53,437 nucleotides of DNA from an uncultured Saprospiraceae bacterium (GCA_938045585.1 CALIAU010000027.1:1-53437); one strand, 5' to 3'; counted from the first letter of the stretch, positions 1 to 9,546 are shown. A program made the numbers and translations. Notes: a model not told the origin generated them from the sequence alone.

Positions 1-51
1 AAGTACTTGGGTAAAGATCGGCTGTCCGGTAAAATATTCATCTTTGCTCAT
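1..51 (-). CDS. Transposase N-terminus (partial, runs off left edge)
   Basis: On the minus strand an ATG at 51 opens a frame of 17 codons to the window edge, beginning MSKDEYFTGQPIFTQVL. The FTGQPIF-like start resembles the N-terminus of IS4-type (DUF4372-containing) transposases common in Bacteroidota; this is from memory of the family and rests on very few residues. The region just upstream (52-135) has small hairpins consistent with an insertion-sequence end. No catalytic residues are visible because the rest lies outside the window. It could instead be another short-start protein. Confidence 0.45.
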   Translation of the reverse strand, partial: MSKDEYFTGQPIFTQVL

Positions 52-90
52 GGTGTATTTGTTTGTGTAGTTACTACAAATATCACCTTT

Positions 91-116
91 GGCCGGGATT
101 ATCTTTAATCTCGGCC
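91..116. repeat. Imperfect hairpin at probable insertion-sequence end
   Basis: GGCCGGGATTA (91-101) and TAATCTCGGCC (106-116) pair as an 11-bp stem with one G-T wobble around a TCTT loop. It lies between the minus-strand transposase start and the glycosyltransferase gene, so it may belong to the left insertion sequence. No target-site duplication can be identified because only one end is in the window. Confidence 0.4.
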
Positions 117-141
117 ACTTTAACCGGACACCAATGGGTTG

Positions 142-214
142 CACCTACGAATCCATATGCACACGTACCACTCGCTTCCCCCACTATTCACAGCTTCCAC
201 CTACGAATCCATAT
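142..214. repeat. Two 17-bp direct repeats related to the REP-like palindromes
   Basis: CACCTACGAATCCATAT occurs at 142-158 and again at 198-214. The CTACGAATCCATAT part matches the right half of the palindromic repeats at 8390-8616 and 10207-10240, so these look like half copies of the same dispersed element. The second copy is followed by TTTCGTAG, a possible degenerate other arm. Confidence 0.6.
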
Positions 215-247
215 CGTATTTCGTAGCTTTACATCAACAATACATTC

Positions 248-1285
248 ATGTCCTCAAAAAACCCCCTCATCTCCATCCTCATGCCCGTCAAAAACGCAGA
301 GCCCTACCTAGAAGAATGCTTGGACACCATTCTTAATCAAACATATATAAACTTTGAACTAATTTCAGTAAACGATAACTCTACGGACAGAAGTTTAGAT
401 ATACTTCGCTACTATGCCTTACAAGACGAAAGAATACACGTTCTCGATTCAGAAGGAAACGGAATTATCGAAGCACTTCGTCTCGCCTTTTCTGAATCAA
501 AAGGAATCTACCTCACACGCATGGATGCAGACGATAAAATGCATTCTAATAAACTAGAACGCATGCACGCTGTTTTGCAAGACAAGGGAAGAGGGCAACT
601 TGCAGTCGGCTGTGTTGAATATTTTGCAGAATCAGGCATAGGGGATGGCTACAAGCGGTACGCAGAGTGGCTAAATAATTTGACGAGGAATGCGTCTAAT
701 TTTTCCGACATCTACCGCGAATGTGTAATTCCATCACCCTGTTGGATGGTCCATCGAGATGACTTGATTGCCTGCGATGCTTTTAATCCAAATAGATACC
801 CCGAAGATTATGATCTCTGTTTTAGATTTTATGAAGAGAATTTGACTGTGCATGGAGTAACTACGATTTTACATTATTGGAGAGACTATCCAGAAAGATC
901 ATCCAGGAATGATCCTAATTATTTAGACAACCGATTCTTCGACATCAAACTGCATTATTTTCTACGTCTAGAATGCCAAGATACAAACGAGCTCGTTATT
1001 TTGGGCGCAGGAAAAAAGGCAAAATATATCGCCAAAGCGCTCCGAGAAAAAGACCTACGTTTTGATTGGTATACCAATAATAAAAAGAAACTAGGTCAAG
1101 AAATTTATGGTATCCTAATTCAAAATCAAGAGGATATTTTCGCTGAAACAGTACCAAAAACAATGCTTCCAAATACTAAGAAAATAATAGTAGCCATTTC
1201 TAATCCTTCCGAACAAACCAACATAGAATCTAAGCTTCAAGCTTTAGATCTGGAACTTGGAAAAGACTATTTCTTCTTTTGCTAA
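248..1285 (+). CDS. Family 2 glycosyltransferase with C-terminal Rossmann-like extension
   Basis: This probably transfers a sugar from a nucleotide-sugar donor to a cell-surface glycan. Residues 1-110 have the GT-A fold hallmarks of GT2: ISILMPVKNAEPYLEECLDTI near the start, the VNDNSTDRS motif, and a DxD-type MDADD at 92-96 for metal and nucleotide binding. From about residue 250 a second part reads LVILGAGKKAKYIAKAL, a nucleotide-binding-like beta-alpha-beta that is not part of the minimal GT2 fold. There is no signal peptide, so it acts in the cytosol or at the inner face of the membrane. The ATG at 248 immediately precedes the GT2 core, which fixes the start. Acceptor and donor cannot be deduced, and there are no other glycan genes adjacent. 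Confidence 0.85.
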   Translation: MSSKNPLISILMPVKNAEPYLEECLDTILNQTYINFELISVNDNSTDRSLDILRYYALQDERIHVLDSEGNGIIEALRLAFSESKGIYLTRMDADDKMHSNKLERMHAVLQDKGRGQLAVGCVEYFAESGIGDGYKRYAEWLNNLTRNASNFSDIYRECVIPSPCWMVHRDDLIACDAFNPNRYPEDYDLCFRFYEENLTVHGVTTILHYWRDYPERSSRNDPNYLDNRFFDIKLHYFLRLECQDTNELVILGAGKKAKYIAKALREKDLRFDWYTNNKKKLGQEIYGILIQNQEDIFAETVPKTMLPNTKKIIVAISNPSEQTNIESKLQALDLELGKDYFFFC

Positions 1286-1452
1286 AAATCAAATTCTAAG
1301 CAGAAACCCACAATTTCAATCGTTTGGTCTCTAGCTGCTAACTAGCCTTAGCCTTCCATTCCATTTTTAGCCAACTTTATTATTGAGAAGCAAATAGTCC
1401 ATTCCCATTAGCTATTCAATAAACTGTATTCATCGTATTTAATCATTGAAAT

Positions 1453-4400
1453 ATGAAAAACATCCTTATACTCTTACTCGTAATTTTCTCTTTCCTTATT
1501 ATTCCTAGTACGCATAATGCCCAATGTATTAATGTAACGCTAAGCACCCAAGCACAGGTAAATAATTTTGCCTGCAGTGGTTCTATAAACTCCTTAATTA
1601 TTGATGATGGGGGAACAGGAGATATCACAACGTTAGATCCTATTTTTTTTAGTGGACTCACAGAGGTTTCTAATTCTCTAATTGTCCGCGATTGCCCCGG
1701 CTTAACCAGTCTTTTGGGGCTCGATGGGATTACAACTATCGGAGGTAATTTGTCGATTACTAATACGGGTATTAGCTCTATATCTACAGACGCTTACCCA
1801 TTTGAATTAGTTTCAGTTGGTGGCGTTATCGTACGCAATAATGATAATCTAATTGAGTCTGTGTTTAGTTTTCCAGATGTGATCTTTATTAATACAGTCG
1901 ATTTTTCAAATAATGATAATTTATTGGGTGTAGCGGAATTTTATAATCCTGGTTCAGTAACGAGTATAACCGTAAATAATAATCCTGTCTTAGAAATTTT
2001 CAATGGCTATACCTCTACCTCAAATGGTCAGTTTATTACCATATCAGGAAACCCTATGTTGAATTTTATTCCCACGTTTAATACACTGCTAAATGTATCT
2101 GATATTTTTATTAGCGGTACAGCTCTAAGTTCCATTGATGGCTTTTTAAGTTTAAACAATTCAGGGTCTATTCAGTTTGTCAATAATTCAGCATTGGAAA
2201 GCATTACAGGGTTTATTTCGCTGACTAATATTAATTCTGGTAGCTTCAATGCTGCCTTACTATTTGAAAACAATGATGCTTTGACAGAAGTAACAGGCTT
2301 TAATAATCTTACTAATATTGAAGACCTCTATGGGTATACATCCTTGGAAATTATAGGAAATAATAGCCTTTCAGATTGTTGTTGGGTTTTACCTCTTATT
2401 GAGGCGTCTACAAGTAATGTCTTGATTTCAAATAATGCGTCAGGCTGTAATGGCATTGGCGATATAGGTTCTGTTCCTCCTGTCCTGAATTGTATAGCAG
2501 ACTTTACAGTCTCTACAGATCCCGGATCCTGTAGTGCTGCTGTGAATTATACAGATCCTTTAGCTACAGATGATTGTGATGATATTGTGCAGTATATAGC
2601 CTCTCTGCAATTACCCGACGGCAGCTATCTTTTTCAAGATGTGAATGCTGCACCAGGATCTACGTTTACCTATGATCTTGATCCTGGTACAAGTACTATC
2701 TTTTTTTATGCAGAAGATGGAGCTGGGAATTCGACCATCTGTACTACCAGTATTACTGTAGTGGATGAAACGCCTCCAGTATGGCTAGGGGGTGGGAACA
2801 GTATGACCATTAATGCTACCTGTGGTGTGGATGATTTAAATTCACTGTACACTGCAAATATTCCTTCTGCATCAGATAACTGTGGTGGAACAAATATTAT
2901 TGAAACCACTACACTGAGTACAATATGTGGAGGCAGTACTACAAACGAGTATGTATTTACTGTAACCGATGATGCAGGAAATACAGGAGTGCCATATACA
3001 CTGACCATAAATCTAGAGGATAATTCAGGCCCTCAGTTTTCTAACGTGCCTGCAGATATGACAATCTCTTGCAATGATAATTTTCCAAATATCCCTAATC
3101 CTACAGCCTCAGATGTCTGTGCTGGTGATCTTACAAATGATATTACAGTGACATCTTCTCTTCAAATAGGTGACTGCAGTTTCGGAAACTTTGCTGAAAT
3201 ACATGAATACACTTGGGGAGTGGATGACGGTTGTGGAAATATGGCCCTGGTGAATTGGACGGTCACAGTTATGAATGATTTTATTATAGATCTAGGAGAT
3301 GATGTTGTAGAATGTGGAGCTGGATCATATACTATAAATCCAGGCAATGTTGGAACTGCGTACGAATGGTCAACAGGTGCCACCTCACAAACTCTCACGG
3401 TTACAAATAGTGGTGTCTATGGTCTTACAGTGACCTCGAATAATGGCTGCTGTAGTATTGACGAAATTGAAGTAACGCTTGGATCTGCACCTGATGCTTC
3501 TGCAACAGGAAATACCATTGATTGTAGCGGTGATCCTGTTAGCATCTTTGGAAACTCGAGCTCGCCAGGGGTTTCGTATAGCTGGACAGGTCCCGGTGGT
3601 TTTACATCCAATCAACAAAATCCAACTGTCTCCGAAGTAGGGACCTATATTCTTACCGTAACAAATACAAATAATTGCACCGCAACGGCAACAGCAGAAG
3701 TATTGTCTGATTCCAATGTGCCGGATGTATCCGCAATGGGAGGGACGATTGATTGTGAAAATCCTACCGTCATATTAATGGGTTCATCTAATACAGCAGG
3801 AGTAGAATATAATTGGACAGGTCCTGGTGGCTTTACCTCCAATCAACAAAATCCTGAGGTGAGTCTAGATGGTGTGTACACCTTGCAGGTAGTAGCACCC
3901 AATGGTTGCTTTGCTAGCCAATCGACTACGGTAGATTTTGACGCTGACATTCCTACTATTAGTATAAGTGAAAGTACCGCAGATTGCGCTAGTCAGTCTG
4001 TGCTGCTGCTTGCAAACTCAAACACGAATGGCTTAACCTTCTTTTGGACGGGCCCTGGTGGCTTTAGTTCTTCTGACTTTGATGTCTTTGTAACAGAAAC
4101 TGGAACATACAATTTAGAAGTAGAAGCATCGAATGGCTGTACAAATAGTACAAGCATATTTGTAGAAATCGATTTTGAATTTTCAACAGAGATTAGCACA
4201 ACTCCTGCTTCTGGAGCTGAGGGTGGTACAGCGTCTATAGAAATTACCGGTGGAACTGAACCCTTCAACGTGTCCTGGGATAATGGTACGACTGGATTAA
4301 GTACTACTAACCTTAGTGTAGGTATGCATACGGTTACAATAGTAGATGGCTATGCTTGTTCCACAACAGAAGAGTTTGAAATTTTCATGAGTACCTCAGT

Positions 4401-4656
4401 TTATAACACAGAGCTGAATGAACAAGTAAGCATTTATCCGAATCCGACAACCGGAAAATTATGGATAGAAAATAAGCTAAATGCAAGCAAGGAGATGGAA
4501 GAAATTCTCATCTATGATCTGCGCGGTGCCCTTATGTTTAGGTCTAGCAATATGCAAGATGACTGGATTGATATGTCCAACTTTCCAAGTGGTTTGTATC
4601 TTATTCAGATAAATTTCGGAGAAGAGTTTTTAAGAAAGAAAATAGTAAAAGAATAA
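1453..4656 (+). CDS. Large secreted adhesin-like protein with T9SS C-terminal sorting domain
   Basis: A 1067-residue exported protein. It starts with a signal peptide (MKNILILLLVIFSFLII, cleavage near HNAQC). Residues about 25-340 are a receptor-L / leucine-repeat-like region of regularly spaced short hydrophobic strands with many asparagines. Next come HYR-like domains (for example DETPPVW and VDDGCGNM segments, about 350-620), then three tandem Ig/PKD-like repeats of about 83 residues (about 675-915), each with a WTGPGGF signature. The C-terminal about 75 residues contain IYPNPTTGKLWIEN and end in FLRKKIVKE, the type A sorting domain that directs export through the type IX system and surface attachment. 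Probable role: adhesion or surface structure. The ligand is not deducible. Confidence 0.88.
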   Translation: MKNILILLLVIFSFLIIPSTHNAQCINVTLSTQAQVNNFACSGSINSLIIDDGGTGDITTLDPIFFSGLTEVSNSLIVRDCPGLTSLLGLDGITTIGGNLSITNTGISSISTDAYPFELVSVGGVIVRNNDNLIESVFSFPDVIFINTVDFSNNDNLLGVAEFYNPGSVTSITVNNNPVLEIFNGYTSTSNGQFITISGNPMLNFIPTFNTLLNVSDIFISGTALSSIDGFLSLNNSGSIQFVNNSALESITGFISLTNINSGSFNAALLFENNDALTEVTGFNNLTNIEDLYGYTSLEIIGNNSLSDCCWVLPLIEASTSNVLISNNASGCNGIGDIGSVPPVLNCIADFTVSTDPGSCSAAVNYTDPLATDDCDDIVQYIASLQLPDGSYLFQDVNAAPGSTFTYDLDPGTSTIFFYAEDGAGNSTICTTSITVVDETPPVWLGGGNSMTINATCGVDDLNSLYTANIPSASDNCGGTNIIETTTLSTICGGSTTNEYVFTVTDDAGNTGVPYTLTINLEDNSGPQFSNVPADMTISCNDNFPNIPNPTASDVCAGDLTNDITVTSSLQIGDCSFGNFAEIHEYTWGVDDGCGNMALVNWTVTVMNDFIIDLGDDVVECGAGSYTINPGNVGTAYEWSTGATSQTLTVTNSGVYGLTVTSNNGCCSIDEIEVTLGSAPDASATGNTIDCSGDPVSIFGNSSSPGVSYSWTGPGGFTSNQQNPTVSEVGTYILTVTNTNNCTATATAEVLSDSNVPDVSAMGGTIDCENPTVILMGSSNTAGVEYNWTGPGGFTSNQQNPEVSLDGVYTLQVVAPNGCFASQSTTVDFDADIPTISISESTADCASQSVLLLANSNTNGLTFFWTGPGGFSSSDFDVFVTETGTYNLEVEASNGCTNSTSIFVEIDFEFSTEISTTPASGAEGGTASIEITGGTEPFNVSWDNGTTGLSTTNLSVGMHTVTIVDGYACSTTEEFEIFMSTSVYNTELNEQVSIYPNPTTGKLWIENKLNASKEMEEILIYDLRGALMFRSSNMQDDWIDMSNFPSGLYLIQINFGEEFLRKKIVKE

Positions 4657-4673
4657 TAGATGTATCGTTGTAA

Positions 4674-4704
4674 GGACTAGGAGTATTATACATACTCTTA
4701 GTCC
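4674..4704 (+). terminator. Hairpin after the T9SS protein gene
   Basis: GGACTAGGAGTAT (4674-4686) pairs with ATACTCTTAGTCC (4692-4704): 13 base pairs with one G-T wobble and a 5-nt loop. It sits 18 bases after the stop codon. There is no strong T-run after it, so intrinsic termination is likely but not certain. Confidence 0.6.
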
Positions 4705-4818
4705 ACATTATATTAAGGCTCGTGACTTATTAATAAAGATAGCTTTCTAACTTATCAAAAACTTTGTTTAAGAATAGTGTATTTAATATGTACATTTAGT
4801 ACATATAATTCGCATTCT

Positions 4819-6708
4819 ATGAAAAACATCATTTGCATCTTCTTTTCTATTCTTTTCGCTTCCAGCCTAGTAGCTCAGGTGGATTCTGCATTTTTAGTAA
4901 ACAACTATGAAAAAAGCATCCATCAAATACCCATGCGGGATGGAGCTAAGCTGTACACTATTATTTATACACCCAAAGAAGATGGAAATGACTATCCCAT
5001 CATCATGAATAGAACCTGCTACAATGCTTCTAGAAACGATAACTTCAACTTTGGCTCACAGCCCTCTAAGTATTTATTAGCAGAGAAATATATTTTTGTT
5101 TTCCAAGATGTACGTGGTCGATATATGTCGGAAGGACTCTTTGATAATATGCGTCCTAATATCACCGGAAACAATCCTAAAAACAAAACGGATATTGATG
5201 AAAGTTCGGATACCTACGATACGGTAGAATGGTTGATTGAAAATGTAAAAAACAATAATGGGAGAGTAGGGCAGTATGGGATTTCTTATCCTGGCTTTTA
5301 TACAACCGCTGCTTTGCCAGATGCGCACCCAGCCCTAGTGGCTTCTTCGCCGCAAGCACCTATAGCAGATTTTTTCTTTGATGATTTTCATCATCACGGC
5401 GCCTACTTACAAAGTTATACACCAGCCTTTGCTGTCTTTGGTTACCAGAAAGACAGCTTGACTACCCAGCCCTGGTATATGGATAAGTTTCTAAGATTTC
5501 CTGGACAAGATATCGCAGATGCCTATGACTATTATTTAGAGATGGGACCACTCAAAAATATAACCGAACAAATGCATCATGATAATTTCTTTTGGAAGCA
5601 GATTATAGAGCATCCGAATTATGATGAGTTCTGGCAAAAGCGTAGTATTCTTCCACACCTGAAAGGGATAGACCATGCAGTCCTGACCGTCGGTGGATGG
5701 TTTGACGCGGAAGATCTCTATGGTCCGCTAAACATTTATAAGACCATAGAAGAAAATAACCCAAAGGCAAAAAATTCTATCATAATGGGTCCATGGACAC
5801 ATGGAGGTTGGGCAAGAGAGCGCGGACAACAAACGGTCAATCATATTTATTTTGGCGATAGCATCTCCACCTTTTATCAAGAAGAAATAGAAGCTCCTTT
5901 CTTCCATGCACATCTTAAGAAGAATGGAGAAATCGATTTACCAGAAGCCTATATGTTTGATACAGGAACGAAAGAATGGCATAGGTTTGACAGCTGGCCT
6001 ACGGACAAGATTCCTCCCGTTAGTTTACAGTTTGCAGATAGAGGAAAGTTGATTGTAAATGGAGACACAGATCCTAGTCTTAGTTTTGATTATATCAGTG
6101 ATCCTGACAAACCAGTGCCATATAGATCACAAACAGAAGGGCTCACCTTTACCCCACGGATGTTTATCACAGATGATCAGAGAGATGCTGCACGAAGGCC
6201 TGATGTATTGACCTTTAAAACAGACATACTTGAAGAAGATATAACCATTGCGGGAGAGATACTTGCCGAACTGATGGTGTCCATGACAGGAACGGATGCA
6301 GACTTTATTGTCAAGCTCATCGACGTATATCCCCAGACACATGAAAACTATGAACATAATCCTGACAATGTATCGATGGGCGGATACCAGCAACTCGTGC
6401 GACATGAAACGTTCAGAGGGAGGTTTAGAGACGATTATGCAAATCCAAGTCCATTCACCCCCGGTAAACAAACGCAGGTGAGTGTGCCCCTACAAGATGT
6501 GTTGCATACATTCAAAAAAGGACATAGAATCATGATTCAGATTCATAGCACCTGGTTCCCGTACATTGATAGAAACCCGCAGAAATATGTACCTAATATT
6601 TTTGAAGCAAACGAAGAGGATTTTATAAAATCAGAAATTACAGTCTACGGAACTTCGCAAATTAAAACAGGTAACTTGAAAGATAAGGCTAAGACGATAC
6701 GCCCTTAG
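4819..6708 (+). CDS. CocE/NonD-type (peptidase S15-like) serine hydrolase, exported
   Basis: An alpha/beta hydrolase of the X-Pro dipeptidyl-peptidase / cocaine esterase / glutaryl-7-ACA acylase superfamily, 629 residues. A signal peptide (MKNIICIFFSILFASSLVAQ) supports the ATG at 4819 rather than the in-frame ATG at 4777. The MRDGAKLYTIIYTP strand is the typical family start. Counting from 4819, the nucleophile is Ser156 in GQYGISYPG, the likely acid is Asp296 in WFDAEDLYG, and the likely His is His328 in GPWTHGGWAR. The C-terminal third (about 410-610) is the family's jelly-roll domain. It acts outside the inner membrane on an ester or amide substrate that cannot be specified. It looks monocistronic, with a hairpin on the left and GC-rich repeat DNA on the right. 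Confidence 0.87.
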   Translation: MKNIICIFFSILFASSLVAQVDSAFLVNNYEKSIHQIPMRDGAKLYTIIYTPKEDGNDYPIIMNRTCYNASRNDNFNFGSQPSKYLLAEKYIFVFQDVRGRYMSEGLFDNMRPNITGNNPKNKTDIDESSDTYDTVEWLIENVKNNNGRVGQYGISYPGFYTTAALPDAHPALVASSPQAPIADFFFDDFHHHGAYLQSYTPAFAVFGYQKDSLTTQPWYMDKFLRFPGQDIADAYDYYLEMGPLKNITEQMHHDNFFWKQIIEHPNYDEFWQKRSILPHLKGIDHAVLTVGGWFDAEDLYGPLNIYKTIEENNPKAKNSIIMGPWTHGGWARERGQQTVNHIYFGDSISTFYQEEIEAPFFHAHLKKNGEIDLPEAYMFDTGTKEWHRFDSWPTDKIPPVSLQFADRGKLIVNGDTDPSLSFDYISDPDKPVPYRSQTEGLTFTPRMFITDDQRDAARRPDVLTFKTDILEEDITIAGEILAELMVSMTGTDADFIVKLIDVYPQTHENYEHNPDNVSMGGYQQLVRHETFRGRFRDDYANPSPFTPGKQTQVSVPLQDVLHTFKKGHRIMIQIHSTWFPYIDRNPQKYVPNIFEANEEDFIKSEITVYGTSQIKTGNLKDKAKTIRP

Positions 6709-6715
6709 AATAATT

Positions 6716-6870
6716 TGGGCGTGCCCCATTTCCTTCGCTCCGCTCCGGACATGGGTCGTTCCCTTCCAGGCGCGCTATTCGCTTGGTCCTGCGGACTGCT
6801 CCCTATGCTCTGCATAGGAATCCCCCTCCAGGCAACTTACGCAGGCTTGCTACTTAACAATAGGCATCCT
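6716..6870. repeat. GC-rich intergenic repeat-like element
   Basis: This block between the hydrolase and the glycine-zipper array is far richer in G+C than its surroundings and has stuttering short motifs (CTTCGCTCCGCTCCGGAC, TATGCTCTGCATAG). It resembles the GC-rich intergenic repeats often seen in Bacteroidota genomes. A 77-codon open frame across it has no coding look. The rest of the gap to 7115 is AT-rich with a possible TACTTTG promoter box at 7089-7095. Confidence 0.5.
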
Positions 6871-7115
6871 GCACCCTGTGTATTCAGTTGGCAGTATGAC
6901 ATTGGCACTTCCTTCTTTATTAAATCATGTGAGAATTTCCAAGTCTAAAAGCCTAATCAAACTATAGTTCCAATTCGGTAAAATCGAGTTTTAAAAATAT
7001 CGAAATCATAAAATGATATTATTTAAAAACATATAATTTGATTTTTTATAAAATCAAAAGTGCGGAGTTTATAAATAAGATCTAGTCTTACTTTGATTTA
7101 GTACTAATATGGAGT

Positions 7116-7646
7116 ATGAAAATTTTAATACGCACTTTTACAGCAATAGGGATAATCTGTATGACTTCAATTTTTGTCCTTGGGCAGAATGAAAGTATTG
7201 GATTAAATCTAAGTCAGATGCATGCTGATATTTTTACTCTTGAATGGAGAAGGGTAATTACAAAAACTACAACAGATGGAGATCTATCACAAATGTCTTT
7301 TGGAGCTTCTAACTCCACACCCCATATGTTTGATGGCAAGCCAAGATATATTCATTTTAGAAATCTAGCTGATGCATCGTCCTTAGAAAAGAGTGCTCAT
7401 GTTCCTCTTTCCTATAGCACACTTTTACCACCAGAAAAAAGCGGCTTTAAAAGTGGCTTCCTAATAGGGTGTATCGTTGGTGGAGTAATTGGATTTGTTG
7501 GGGGTCGCAAATTAGGTGAAAATATTGCAGATGGTAGTAACCATGCACTAGATGCAGTATTGCCATTTGGTTTTGGTTTAGTCGGGGGAGTTGGAGGTGC
7601 ACTGCTAGGAGGTGTGATAGGTGGATCGATTTCTTATTCGTTCTAG
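7116..7646 (+). CDS. Exported glycine-zipper protein, paralogue 1 of 7
   Basis: Function not recognised. The 176-residue product has a signal peptide (MKILIRTFTAIGIICMTSIF, cleavage near VLGQ). A polar domain (about 25-110) is followed by two glycine-rich hydrophobic stretches (about 110-135 and 150-172) with repeated GxxxG spacing such as GGVGGALLGGVIGG. This copy ends right after the second zipper and lacks the positively charged tail seen in later paralogues. Its N-terminal domain is the most diverged of the set. Glycine zippers usually pack transmembrane helices or insert in the envelope. It is the first gene of a co-directional array. Confidence 0.7.
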   Translation: MKILIRTFTAIGIICMTSIFVLGQNESIGLNLSQMHADIFTLEWRRVITKTTTDGDLSQMSFGASNSTPHMFDGKPRYIHFRNLADASSLEKSAHVPLSYSTLLPPEKSGFKSGFLIGCIVGGVIGFVGGRKLGENIADGSNHALDAVLPFGFGLVGGVGGALLGGVIGGSISYSF

Positions 7647-7844
7647 TTCGCTATCAAATACTTATGAAGAGAATCGCACTAGGGAACTAATAGATTAGAA
7701 GGCCAATTTAATGCATTGTAAAAAGTCTAAATAACTGCTTTCCTTCTTTAGAATGAAAGTATATATAATTAGAAAACATCAGGTTCAAGTTTGTTAGTGT
7801 GTTTAAAAAAAGCACTCGAATTTTAATAATAAAAAATAGCAATC

Positions 7845-8358
7845 ATGAGTAGACTAAAATGTGTGATCTTAAGTATGATTTTTACTTGTACACTTTTACA
7901 GAACATAAATTCTCAAGCCTATAATGGGAGTACCTGGATTTTTAAAAATGTATGAAAGTGAAAAAGAAATGGGGAATTTGGTCGAGTTGCAAGATAGCTC
8001 CGTTGTGTTTTATAGCATGAACCAAGGTATAGAAACGCAAATGCCAGTGACTGATATTAATTTAATAGAATTTAAAAAATCAGGAACACGCTTTGGACAA
8101 GGATTTATGATAGGTGCTGTTGGTGGCTTTGTATTAGGTGCAGTTTCCGCAGCAAGCTATCCAGATTTAGGAGGAAAGAGTTCGTCGGGAGATGCTGTGG
8201 TGGTGGGAGGACTGTTGTTTGGTGCATTGGGAGGTATGGCTGGAGGAATAGTCGGTGGATTTTTCCCAAAAGCAAAAATTACAATCCCTATTAATGCTAA
8301 GCAGTCTAATTACAATAGGGAAAAAGCAAGAATGAAAATTTTTAGTCTGCGCTATTAA
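7845..8358 (+). pseudogene. Glycine-zipper paralogue 2 of 7, signal peptide separated by a frameshift
   Basis: An ATG at 7845 starts a typical signal peptide (MSRLKCVILSMIFTCTLLQ, then NINSQA) but its frame stops at TGA 7956-7958. The mature domain continues in the +1 frame and is visible as an open frame from ATG 7924 to 8358. That part has the family features: a beta-rich domain with LVELQDSSVVFYS and MPVTDINLIEFKKSG, two glycine-zipper stretches, and the tail ITIPINAKQSNY. Comparison with its neighbours shows the two pieces belong together, so a single-base insertion (or a sequencing error) lies between about 7906 and 7957, near the T5/A5 runs. Without the signal peptide the 144-residue product would probably not be exported. 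Confidence 0.72.
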
Positions 8359-8389
8359 AGAATGGAAGGCAGCAATAATCTTTAAAGCA

Positions 8390-8616
8390 CCCGTTGTTTG
8401 TAGTTTCCAACTACAAACCCATATCGCACTACCTGTAGTTTCCAAACGCCCTACTTACACCTGCCCCAGTTGTTCGTAGTTCACAACTACGAACCCATAT
8501 CCTGCGCGATTCCTCTTCAATGGTTACTTAGAAAAAATGATGCAATCATATTTGGCACCCTTGTTCCCCGTTGTTCGTAGTTTCCAACTACGAATCCATA
8601 TCCTGTGCGATTCCTC
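8390..8616. repeat. Cluster of REP-like palindromic repeats
   Basis: Three full copies of a palindrome of the form GTTCGTAGTT-nnC-AACTACGAAC followed by CCATAT lie at 8390-8424, 8465-8512 and 8566-8616, with a partial copy at 8431-8450. The last two also share CCTGnGCGATTCCTCT downstream. They fill most of the 8359-8838 gap, where no gene is visible. A further copy is at 10207-10240 and half copies at 142-214. Such repeats often accompany REP-associated tyrosine transposases; none is in this window. Confidence 0.8.
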
Positions 8617-8838
8617 TGCATTAGTTTCTTGAAAAGCCTGAATGTCACACTTATAGGCAATGTAAAGAACCAAGCTTGTTTATAATCTAGCAAATCCATC
8701 TTTTGATATTTTCATAAAAGTGATATTCGGTTCCAACCACCCACTTGTATGTTTACAATATGTAAACATAAATTTCTTCAATTCCTGTTTAGTTTCATTT
8801 TTAGCTGCTTTCTAAGCCCATATTTGAAAAAAAAACAG

Positions 8839-9546
8839 ATGAAAACTCTAACACAAACATTAACAACACTACTCTTAATAATAACTACTTACTCTGCAGG
8901 AACTGCTCAATTTATACGCGGTAACATACAAGCACAAATTAAGGTCAATAATGCCTTGAACCGCCCATTGAGTACAGATACCTATTCTAAGAAAAAGAAA
9001 AAAAATACAGAATTAACTAAAAGGACAGCTGATGCAAGTATTTCTGCTCAGCCTATCGTGAGAAGCTATGCTTCGTACAATCCCGGGGCACCTGTAGGAT
9101 TCAAATTGCTAAACCAAAATCATTCTACCTACTCCTTTTTAGACCTAAAGGAAGAACCAGTAGGAGTACAGCCTAAGGACCTAAGAACAAAAGATGAAAG
9201 CAAAGAAATAGTTGACTACCAAACAATCCGACTACAGAAAAATAACGAACACAATGCATATGATGGAATTCAAAAGAATGCATACACCACAACATCTAAT
9301 AGTAGTGAAAAGATGGCAGTGGGAGCACTTATAGGAGGAATCATCGGTTTAGCAGTGGGTGCAAAAATAGGTTTAGCATCTGCTGAAGGCGATGGTATAG
9401 CCGGTATTGTAACTGCACCATTAAAAATGGGTTTAGGAATTGGTTTAGGTACTGTCCTTGGTGCAGGTCTAGGAGGTAGCATCGGAAGAAATATAGGTTC
9501 TAAGAATAAGAATCGTGACCAAATCCAAAAATTAAGAAGCATGTAG
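8839..9546 (+). CDS. Exported glycine-zipper protein, paralogue 3 of 7 (long form)
   Basis: Function not recognised. The ATG at 8839 is chosen over the in-frame ATG at 8749 because it starts a clean signal peptide (MKTLTQTLTTLLLIITTYSA, cleavage near GTAQ). The 235-residue product has a longer, lysine-rich middle region than its paralogues, including a KKKKKNTELTKR stretch, and shows no clear copy of their beta-rich domain. The C-terminal third has two glycine-zipper stretches (GALIGGIIGLAVGAKIGLA and GLGIGLGTVLGAGLGGSIG), then a charged end (GSKNKNRDQIQKLRSM). It sits between the REP-like cluster and paralogue 4. Confidence 0.68.
   Translation: MKTLTQTLTTLLLIITTYSAGTAQFIRGNIQAQIKVNNALNRPLSTDTYSKKKKKNTELTKRTADASISAQPIVRSYASYNPGAPVGFKLLNQNHSTYSFLDLKEEPVGVQPKDLRTKDESKEIVDYQTIRLQKNNEHNAYDGIQKNAYTTTSNSSEKMAVGALIGGIIGLAVGAKIGLASAEGDGIAGIVTAPLKMGLGIGLGTVLGAGLGGSIGRNIGSKNKNRDQIQKLRSM

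Noticed and set aside
3417-3842. Two minus-strand frames with similar proteins (PPGPVQLY) opposite the T9SS gene
   Set aside because: They are antisense images of the repeated Ig-like modules in the real gene; the similarity comes from the coding-strand repeats.
6715-6948. 77-codon plus-strand frame in the GC-rich block
   Set aside because: Composition is repeat-like, with no usable start context and no domain; it reads through an intergenic repeat.
7906-7957. Programmed ribosomal frameshift in paralogue 2
   Set aside because: The shift needed is +1, while the T/A runs resemble a minus-1 site, and no stimulatory structure was seen; mutation or sequencing error is simpler.
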